DNA of 64,000 nt from positions 1 to 64,000 of the forward strand of contig NZ_FTMV01000018.1 of NCBI RefSeq assembly GCF_900156175.1, given 5' to 3'. Below the pieces are notes generated by a model. The model was given only the letters and a program-made list of their open reading frames with translations. It was not told where the DNA came from and did no database searches. The translations under genes were made by a program, and so were the position numbers. Source of the stretch: Janthinobacterium sp. TND4EL3. Its GTDB lineage: Bacteria; Pseudomonadota; Gammaproteobacteria; Burkholderiales; Burkholderiaceae_D. Shown piece by piece: positions 58,327-64,000 of the stretch (positions within the stretch are counted from its first letter, which is position 1; the number at the start of each line of letters is the position of its first letter).

Positions 58327-59145
58327 ATGCCGCTCCGCCCCTCTACCACGACCGACGTGAACAGCCAGACACCGCTCCAGGAAACCCGCACGCGCCTCGA
58401 TTGCATCCCCGGTACCCTGTGCGATGCACGCATGTGGTCGCGTTTGGCGCCATTATTAAGTGACAACATTGACCTGCAACACATTCCCCTGCACGAGGCC
58501 CGCACGCGCGGCCAGATGCAGCAACTGATCGCCAGCCACAGCGCCCCGCAGGCGCATCTGGTCGGCTTTTCGCTGGGCGCCTACCTGGCGCTCGAACACG
58601 CGCTGGCGCACCCGCAACGCGTGCAGTCCTTGACTCTGATCGCCAATTCCGCCAAGGGCCTGCTGCCGGAGGAAATTGCCGCGCGCCAGCGCATCGTGAC
58701 CATGCTGGAGCGCAACGCCTACGCGGGCATCACGCGCCAGCGCCTGCGCGAGCTGCTGCACCCTTCCCACCTGGACGATATCGCCATCACGGGCCTGATC
58801 CGGCAAATGGGCCTGGACCTGGGCAAGGACGTGCTGCTGGCGCAATTCATCACCACCATAGACCGCCCCGACCTGATGGCGCGCCTGCCGGAACTGCCTT
58901 TTCCCGTGCTGATCGTGGGTGCCGAAGACGACAAGCTCGTCCATCCCGACGATTTGCGCGCCATGGCGGCCCGCCTGCCGCGAGCCACCCTGACATTGCT
59001 AAAAGACAACACCGGCCACATGATCCCGCTGGAAGCGCCGGGTGCGCTGGCCGACGCCATGCGTGCGCATCTGGAGGCAGCGGGCAATTTCAACGATAAT
59101 GGCGGGCATCGGGCCATGCCCCCACCCTTTTCACCGAACCAATGA
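58327..59145 (+). CDS. Alpha/beta-hydrolase coupled to folA
   Basis: In this 272-residue protein the nucleophile elbow is GFSLGA in [21 protein letters not shown], with an acid in VGAEDDKLV and a histidine in [12 protein letters not shown]. The phrase [14 protein letters not shown] near residue 27 marks the oxyanion side. It overlaps folA by 4 nt. The C-terminal ~20 residues beyond the fold are low-complexity. A GTG at 58357 is an alternative start. Substrate unknown. Confidence 0.83.
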   Translation: MPLRPSTTTDVNSQTPLQETRTRLDCIPGTLCDARMWSRLAPLLSDNIDLQHIPLHEARTRGQMQQLIASHSAPQAHLVGFSLGAYLALEHALAHPQRVQSLTLIANSAKGLLPEEIAARQRIVTMLERNAYAGITRQRLRELLHPSHLDDIAITGLIRQMGLDLGKDVLLAQFITTIDRPDLMARLPELPFPVLIVGAEDDKLVHPDDLRAMAARLPRATLTLLKDNTGHMIPLEAPGALADAMRAHLEAAGNFNDNGGHRAMPPPFSPNQ

Positions 59146-59627
59146 GCCATTTGACCATCATCGTCGCCACCGACCAGCAAGGCGGCATCGGCATCAACAA
59201 TACGCTGCCGTGGAAACTGCCGGAAGACCTGGCCCACTTCAAGCGCCTGACGACGGGCCACCCCATCCTCATGGGCCGCAAGACCTTCGACTCCATCGGC
59301 CGGCCGCTGCCGAACCGGCGCAACATCGTCATCACGCGCAATGCCGACTGGCGCCATGAGGGCGTGGAAGCGGTGTCGTCGCTGGAAACGGCCATCGCCC
59401 TGCTGGACGGCGCCGAAGGCTATGTGATCGGCGGCGCGGAAATCTACCAGCAGGCATTGCCTCTGGCGCAGCGTCTGATCATCACGGAAATCGGCCAGAC
59501 CTTTGACTGCGACGCGTTTTTCCCTGCAGTGGATCATGCCGTTTGGCAAGAAACAGCACGTGAAGCCCATGTTTCGGAGAAATCCGGCCTGCCTTACGCC
59601 TTTGTCACGCTGGAACGCAAAGCCTGA
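59142..59627 (+). CDS. folA: Dihydrofolate reductase
   Basis: This 161-residue enzyme regenerates tetrahydrofolate with NADPH, needed after the thymidylate synthase reaction. It starts LTIIVATDQQGGIGINNTLPWKLPEDLAHFK, with the catalytic acid in the PEDLAHFK segment. The NADPH block GRKTFDSIGRPLPNRRNIVI and GYVIGGAEIYQQALPLA follow. Length matches the family (about 160). Its ATG overlaps the stop of the hydrolase gene. Confidence 0.96.
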   Translation: MSHLTIIVATDQQGGIGINNTLPWKLPEDLAHFKRLTTGHPILMGRKTFDSIGRPLPNRRNIVITRNADWRHEGVEAVSSLETAIALLDGAEGYVIGGAEIYQQALPLAQRLIITEIGQTFDCDAFFPAVDHAVWQETAREAHVSEKSGLPYAFVTLERKA

Positions 59628-59679
59628 TAAGGTAATGCAGATAGCCAGAATGTTGCTGTAATACCCCTGTCACACCCAT

Positions 59680-59707
59680 GCGTCACGCTAGCGCAAGCTT
59701 GTGACGC
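59680..59707. terminator. Hairpin downstream of folA
   Basis: Arms GCGTCAC (59680-59686) and GTGACGC (59701-59707) form a perfect 7-bp stem. T-rich DNA follows (TTTTTTT at about 59720-59726), followed by another small hairpin (CGCAGA/TCTGCG, 59729-59749) and a second T run. It probably ends folA transcription. Confidence 0.6.
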
Positions 59708-59817
59708 TTTGGTACGATATTTTTTTCCCGCAGACGCCGCATTTCTGCGAGAATCCCGTTCTTATTTTTTTTCTGCGGCTGCCGGGTTGTACCACCGCCT
59801 GACCGTCGCGCCCTAGT

Positions 59818-59855
59818 CCGCCCCTTCACATCTGTCAGGGGCGGCTTGCTTTTTT
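59818..59855 (+). promoter_or_regulatory. Terminator-like hairpin directly upstream of the decarboxylase ribosome-binding site
   Basis: The stem CCGCCCCT/AGGGGCGG (59818-59825 and 59837-59844) with an 11-nt loop is followed by CTTGC and six T. GGAG of the ribosome-binding site starts at 59856 and the ATG at 59866. An intrinsic terminator in this place would stop transcription just before the gene, as in attenuators and some riboswitches. No competing anti-terminator or leader peptide could be assigned with confidence. Confidence 0.6.
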
Positions 59856-59865
59856 GGAGACATGC

Positions 59866-62118
59866 ATGAAATTTCGTTTCCCTATCGTCATCATTGACGA
59901 GGATTTCCGTTCTGAAAATACGTCCGGCCTGGGCATTCGCGCCCTTGCCGCCGCAATGGAAAAAGAAGGCATGGAAGTGCTGGGCGTGACCAGCTACGGC
60001 GACCTGTCGCAATTTGCCCAGCAGCAATCGCGCGCGTCGGCCTTCGTCCTGTCGATCGACGATGAGGAATTCGGCTCCGGTTCCGTCGAGGACACCGACA
60101 TCGCCCTGAAGTCGCTGCGCGCCTTCGTCGAGGAAATCCGCTACAAGAACGCCGACATCCCTATTTATATGTATGGCGAAACGCGCACCTCGCGCCATAT
60201 CCCCAACGATATCCTGCGCGAACTGCACGGTTTCATCCACATGTTCGAAGATACGCCGGAATTCGTCGCGCGCCACATCATCCGCGAAGCGAAATCCTAC
60301 CTGGACGGCCTGTCGCCGCCCTTCTTCCGCGCCCTGGTGCATTACGCCAACGACGGCTCCTATTCGTGGCACTGCCCCGGCCACTCGGGCGGCGTGGCCT
60401 TCCTGAAGTCGCCGATCGGCCAGATGTTCCACCAGTTCTTCGGTGAAAACATGCTGCGCGCCGACGTCTGCAACGCCGTCGAGGAACTGGGCCAGCTGCT
60501 CGACCATACGGGTCCGGTCGCCGCGTCCGAGCGCAATGCGGCGCGCATCTTCAATGCCGATCATTGCTATTTTGTCACCAACGGCACCTCGACCTCGAAC
60601 AAGATGGTGTGGCACTCGACCGTGGCGCCCGGCGACATCGTCGTCGTCGACCGCAATTGCCACAAGTCGATCTTGCATTCGATCATCATGTGCGGCGCGA
60701 TTCCCGTGTTCCTGATGCCGACGCGCAATCACCTGGGCATCATCGGCCCCATCCCGCTGCATGAATTCACGCCGGAAAGCATTGCCCGCAAGATCGAGGC
60801 CAACCCTTTCGCGCGCGCCGCGAAGAACAAGAAGCCGCGCATCCTGACCATCACGCAATCGACCTACGACGGCGTGATCTACAACGTGGAAACCCTGCGC
60901 GAAATGCTCGACGGCAAGATCGACACCCTGCACTTCGACGAAGCGTGGCTGCCGCACGCCACCTTCCACGATTTCTACAAGGACATGCATGCCATCGGCA
61001 AGGACCGTCCGCGCGCCAAGGAATCGATGATCTTCTCGACCCAGTCCACGCACAAATTGCTGGCCGGCCTGTCGCAGGCCTCGCAAATCCTCGTGCGCGA
61101 ATCGGAAAAGGTCAAGCTGGACCGCGACGCCTTCAACGAGGCTTACCTGATGCACACCTCGACGTCGCCCCAGTATTCCATCATCGCCTCGTGCGACGTG
61201 GCCGCGGCCATGATGGAAGCGCCGGGCGGCACGGCCCTGGTGGAAGAATCGATCATGGAAGCGCTCGATTTCCGCCGCGCCATGAAGAAGATCGACCAGG
61301 AATGGGGCCAGGACTGGTGGTTCCAGGTGTGGGGTCCGGAAAACTTCAACGACGAAGGCATGGGCCAGCAGGCCGACTGGATGATACGCGCCGAGGATGA
61401 CTGGCACGGCTTCGGCGACCTCGCTCCCGGCTTCAACATGCTCGACCCGATCAAGGCGACCATCGTCAACCCGGGCCTGTCGCTGGACGGCCAGTTCGGC
61501 GAGACGGGCATCCCCGCGTCCATCGTCACCAAATACCTGGCCGAGCACGGCGTCATCATTGAAAAATGCGGCTTGTACTCCTTCTTCATCATGTTTACCA
61601 TCGGCATCACCAAGGGCCGCTGGAATACCCTGTTGACGGCATTGCAACAGTTCAAGGACGATTACGACAAGAACCAGCCGATGTGGCGCATCCTGCCGGA
61701 ATTCGCGGCAGCCAACCCGCTCTACGAGAAAATGGGCTTGCGCGACCTGTGCCAGCAGATCCACGACTTCTACAAGGCCTACGACGTGGCCCGCCTGACG
61801 ACGGAAATGTATCTCTCGGACATGATCCCGGCCATGAAGCCGTCGGACGCCTTCGCCAAGATGGCCCACCGCGAAATCGAGCGCGTGGCCATCGACGACC
61901 TGGAAGGCCGCATCACGTCCATCCTGCTGACGCCGTATCCACCGGGCATCCCGCTCCTGATCCCGGGCGAGCGCTTCAACAAGACCATCGTCGACTACCT
62001 GCGCTTCGCGCGCGACTTCAACGAGCGCTTCCCGGGCTTCGAGACGGATGTCCATGGCCTTGTGAAACGCGAAGTCGATGGCAAGCGCGGTTACTTCGTC
62101 GACTGCGTTTGTCAGTAA
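59866..62118 (+). CDS. Inducible-type lysine/arginine/ornithine decarboxylase
   Basis: This 750-residue PLP enzyme has an N-terminal receiver-like wing domain (about 1-130). The PLP core contains ALVHYANDGSYSWHCPGHSGG and the lysine K397 in STQSTHKLLAGLSQ, with HFDEAW ahead of it. The C-terminal domain completes the dimer (LLTPYPPGIPLLIPGERF). It removes the alpha-carboxyl of a basic amino acid, consuming a proton and giving cadaverine, agmatine or putrescine. Which substrate is used cannot be told. The start at 59866 has GGAG upstream. No antiporter gene adjoins it. Confidence 0.92.
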   Translation: MKFRFPIVIIDEDFRSENTSGLGIRALAAAMEKEGMEVLGVTSYGDLSQFAQQQSRASAFVLSIDDEEFGSGSVEDTDIALKSLRAFVEEIRYKNADIPIYMYGETRTSRHIPNDILRELHGFIHMFEDTPEFVARHIIREAKSYLDGLSPPFFRALVHYANDGSYSWHCPGHSGGVAFLKSPIGQMFHQFFGENMLRADVCNAVEELGQLLDHTGPVAASERNAARIFNADHCYFVTNGTSTSNKMVWHSTVAPGDIVVVDRNCHKSILHSIIMCGAIPVFLMPTRNHLGIIGPIPLHEFTPESIARKIEANPFARAAKNKKPRILTITQSTYDGVIYNVETLREMLDGKIDTLHFDEAWLPHATFHDFYKDMHAIGKDRPRAKESMIFSTQSTHKLLAGLSQASQILVRESEKVKLDRDAFNEAYLMHTSTSPQYSIIASCDVAAAMMEAPGGTALVEESIMEALDFRRAMKKIDQEWGQDWWFQVWGPENFNDEGMGQQADWMIRAEDDWHGFGDLAPGFNMLDPIKATIVNPGLSLDGQFGETGIPASIVTKYLAEHGVIIEKCGLYSFFIMFTIGITKGRWNTLLTALQQFKDDYDKNQPMWRILPEFAAANPLYEKMGLRDLCQQIHDFYKAYDVARLTTEMYLSDMIPAMKPSDAFAKMAHREIERVAIDDLEGRITSILLTPYPPGIPLLIPGERFNKTIVDYLRFARDFNERFPGFETDVHGLVKREVDGKRGYFVDCVCQ

Positions 62119-62131
62119 CGATTCATCCCAT

Positions 62132-62220
62132 CTACTGCGCGTCGCGACTTGCGGCCTGCGATGCTCACCGTACTAGAGTACGGTTGCGCTTCTCGGCCAC
62201 AATTCGCTCCCGCTCGCTAC
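62132..62220 (-). repeat. 89-bp dispersed intergenic repeat, copy 2
   Basis: This is the reverse complement of the element at 1290-1378, same length, differing mainly near the GTAGCGAGCG end. The core TACTAGAGTACGG hairpin is kept. It starts 14 bp after the decarboxylase stop and is followed by an intrinsic terminator. Confidence 0.75.
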
Positions 62221-62265
62221 GATTGGATGAACCGTCGTGACGTTCGTTGAACTTCATTAAAATGG

Positions 62266-62296
62266 CGCCGCCTGATGCGAATCAGGCGGCGTTTTT
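62266..62296 (+). terminator. Intrinsic terminator after the decarboxylase gene
   Basis: The perfect 11-bp stem CGCCGCCTGAT/ATCAGGCGGCG with loop GCGA is followed by five T. It separates the decarboxylase from the sigma-54 activator gene. Confidence 0.92.
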
Positions 62297-62391
62297 CATT
62301 GTGGGCCTCCCGCGCACGCTTGCGCCAGATCAAACGGCTGGGGTATCGGACTTCTAAGATAGGCGACTGGTGCCCTCGTGATGGCTGGCAT

Positions 62392-63777
62392 ATGACGCTC
62401 AAGGTGTGGCTGGAAGTGGTGCAGCAGGCGGCGGCTGGCAGTGGCGCCTTGCTGGTGGCGGCCTTGAAGCAGGCTCAGGTAACTATAGCCCGGCGGCACG
62501 ATGGCGATGAGGACGGTGCAGGCATCGTGCTGTTTGCCGAGGCCGATAGCGCGCTGCTGCAAGCGCTGCCGGCCCTGTGCCGCCATGCCCGCGTGCTGGC
62601 CATCGCCGCCTGCGGCCGGCCCCCCAGCTGCGCGCAGCAGCGCGCCCTGATGGCGGCCGGGGCGCTCGACGTGCTGCCTTGGCCGGACGGCGCCGTCGAT
62701 GCGGGGCAGGTGCTGGCGCGGCTGCAGCGCTGGCAAGCCGTGGCGCAACTGCTGGCGTCCGCCGCCGTGCGCCGGCACCTGGTCGGAGACAGTGCGCCCT
62801 GGCGCGGCCTGCTGCATCGCGTGGTGGAAATGGCCGCCTTCAGCCAGGCTCCGGTGCTGATCACGGGCGAGACGGGCACGGGCAAGGATTTACTGGCGCA
62901 ACTGGTCCACCGCCTCAGTAACTGCAGCGGCGACTTCACCATCCTCGACTGCACCACCGTGTCGCCGGAACTGGCCGGCAGCGAACTGTTCGGCCATGAA
63001 CGGGGCGCGTTCACGGGCGCGGCGGCCGCGCGCGACGGCGCTTTCGCCCTGGCCGACGGCGGCGTGCTCTTCCTCGACGAAGTGGGCGAATTGCCGCTGC
63101 CGCTGCAGGCGCAGCTGCTGCGCGCCATCCAGGAGCGCAAATACAAGCGCGTGGGCGGCAATACCTGGCAGCCGACGCAATTTCGCCTCGTCTGCGCCAC
63201 CAACCGCGAGCTGGAAGACGAAGTGGCGCGCGGCGCCTTCCGCGCCGACCTGTATTACCGCATCGCCGGCTGGCGTTGCCAGACGCCGCCCCTGCGCGAC
63301 CGCCAGGACGACATCCTGCCCCTGGCCGGGCATTTCTTCGCCGAACTGGCACAGCGCCCCGCGCCGCCGCTGGACGCCGCCGTGCGCGAATACCTGCTGC
63401 TGCGCGACTATCCGGGCAATGTGCGCGAGCTGCGCCAGACCGTCACGCGCATCTGGCACCGCCATTGCGGCCCCGGCCCCATCACCATCGGCGCCCTGCC
63501 GCCCGAAGAACGGCTGCTGGCGCCGCAGTGGCCCGACCGGCATTTCGAGGCGGCCGTGCGGCGTGCCCTGCATCTGGGCCTGAACCTGTCGCACATCACG
63601 CGCTGCGCCACGGACACGGCCATCCGCCTGGTGCTGGCGGAAGAACACGGCAACAACCAGCGCGCCGCCGCCCGCCTGGGCGTGACGGACCGCGCCCTGC
63701 AGATACGCCGCAAGGCGGCCATCTGCGCGGCGCAAGCGGCTGCGGCCGCCGCGCCGGCCTCGCCGGCTGCGCCTTGA
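62392..63777 (+). CDS. Sigma-54-dependent transcriptional activator
   Basis: This protein of about 461 residues has a divergent N-terminal region (about 1-115), possibly a reduced receiver-like domain without a clear phospho-aspartate site. The AAA+ domain has Walker A GETGTGKD and the sigma-54 contact loop GAFTGA (in HERGAFTGAAAARDG). Walker B VLFLDEVGE and an arginine-finger region follow. A Fis-type helix-turn-helix near the end reads NNQRAAARLGVTDRALQIRRK. The ATG at 62392 is chosen because earlier codons run through the upstream terminator. The Ala/Pro-rich tail is unusual. The target genes are unknown. Confidence 0.88.
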   Translation: MTLKVWLEVVQQAAAGSGALLVAALKQAQVTIARRHDGDEDGAGIVLFAEADSALLQALPALCRHARVLAIAACGRPPSCAQQRALMAAGALDVLPWPDGAVDAGQVLARLQRWQAVAQLLASAAVRRHLVGDSAPWRGLLHRVVEMAAFSQAPVLITGETGTGKDLLAQLVHRLSNCSGDFTILDCTTVSPELAGSELFGHERGAFTGAAAARDGAFALADGGVLFLDEVGELPLPLQAQLLRAIQERKYKRVGGNTWQPTQFRLVCATNRELEDEVARGAFRADLYYRIAGWRCQTPPLRDRQDDILPLAGHFFAELAQRPAPPLDAAVREYLLLRDYPGNVRELRQTVTRIWHRHCGPGPITIGALPPEERLLAPQWPDRHFEAAVRRALHLGLNLSHITRCATDTAIRLVLAEEHGNNQRAAARLGVTDRALQIRRKAAICAAQAAAAAAPASPAAP

Positions 63778-63783
63778 TAAACA

Positions 63784-64000
63784 TCAAGCCAGCCCCGCCA
63801 GGCGCAGAAAATTCCCGCCCATAATGAGCGCCGCGTCGGCCGGCGGCAATCCCAGCAAGCGTATCTTGTGCAATTCCAGCCCCGGATGCAGCCAGGGGCC
63901 ATCCGAGCCGAACAAGACCTTGTGCGGTCCCGCGCGGTGCACGGCCTGTTCCAGCAAGTCGTAGCGGCGCACGCCGGAACTGTCCGTGTAGATGTTCGCG
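63784..64000 (-). CDS. Amidohydrolase family protein, C-terminal part
   Basis: The gene is cut by the window's right end, so only the last ~71 residues are seen. NIYTDSSGVRRYDLLEQAV and KVLFGSDGPWLHPGLEL carry the late aspartate of the TIM-barrel metal site. The end GLPPADAALIMGGNFLRLAGL is typical of amidohydrolase-2 enzymes, such as TatD-like or decarboxylase-type lactone hydrolases. It converges on the sigma-54 activator gene with a 6-bp gap. Confidence 0.8.
   Translation of the reverse strand, partial: ANIYTDSSGVRRYDLLEQAVHRAGPHKVLFGSDGPWLHPGLELHKIRLLGLPPADAALIMGGNFLRLAGLA

Noticed and set aside
59678-59704. Tiny leader-peptide frame (eight codons) before the decarboxylase
   Set aside because: It lacks Lys or Arg codon runs and a ribosome-binding site, and lies inside the folA terminator hairpin.
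59683-62055. 790-residue open frame antisense to the decarboxylase
   Set aside because: No domain; the decarboxylase on the plus strand is full length with its PLP lysine.

Overview
The window looks like chromosome of a high-GC betaproteobacterium of the Oxalobacteraceae, most likely Janthinobacterium or a close relative. This rests on gene content and protein style (Burkholderiales-type malate synthase A with a divergent LysR regulator, FadL, ThyA and FolA forms, three GGDEF/EAL proteins, intergenic hairpin repeats) and not on a database search. Nearly all coding sequence has very high third-position GC, so long antisense frames occur everywhere and were discarded.

Layout. 1-393: a lower-GC stretch with tandem 11-bp repeats abuts the 3' end of a tRNA-Val(CAC), which suggests the edge of an integrated element lying to the left. 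476-3430: dnaQ, rnhA and a yafS-like methyltransferase on the minus strand with gloB divergent, the same neighbourhood as in E. coli. 3511-6237: aceB (glyoxylate shunt) with a divergent LysR regulator. 6412-9776: cold-shock protein, an Hpt protein, upp and an AidB-like acyl-CoA dehydrogenase. 10133-17261: c-di-GMP signalling (PAS-GGDEF-EAL coupled to an HDOD protein; receiver-GGDEF-EAL), with aroC between them. 17335-20218: CBS-domain protein, 2OG-Fe(II) oxygenase and a PLP-dependent sulfhydrylase. 20220-27195: alpha/beta hydrolase, two large immunity-like proteins (one PoNi/DUF1911-like, one with WG repeats), two unrecognised exported or membrane proteins and a YihY/BrkB protein. 27260-33785: a compact plus-strand run (WrbA-like, DUF2069, FAD-linked dehydrogenase, DUF4124, FtsX-type permease, CrtC/AttH-like lipocalin). 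33822-37471: MsbA-like ABC exporter, LysE exporter and a threonine-aldolase-like lyase. 37607-41998: FadL porin and a membrane-bound sensor GGDEF-EAL protein.

42156-59627: thyA and folA, often neighbours in bacteria, lie about 16 kb apart here. Between them are a SMI1/KNR4-like protein, a TonB-dependent receptor with a Gly/Pro-rich tail, a two-partner secretion pair (ShlB/FhaC transporter plus a 1924-residue adhesin carrying eight near-identical 264-bp repeats), three TerD-family genes and a hydrolase coupled to folA. 59866-63777: a large Lys/Arg/Orn decarboxylase preceded by a terminator-like hairpin directly upstream of its ribosome-binding site, then a sigma-54-type activator. The window ends inside a minus-strand amidohydrolase gene.

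Points most worth a second look: three immunity-type genes with no visible toxin, the tandem-repeat adhesin and a possibly decayed reading frame after its transporter, the partial Ter cassette with a fused VWA protein, a TonB receptor with an extra tail, an FtsX permease with no adjacent ATPase, the attenuator-like decarboxylase leader, a palindrome that may be both terminator and fadL operator, and an 89-bp dispersed intergenic repeat present three times. No clearly new multi-gene system could be shown from sequence alone.
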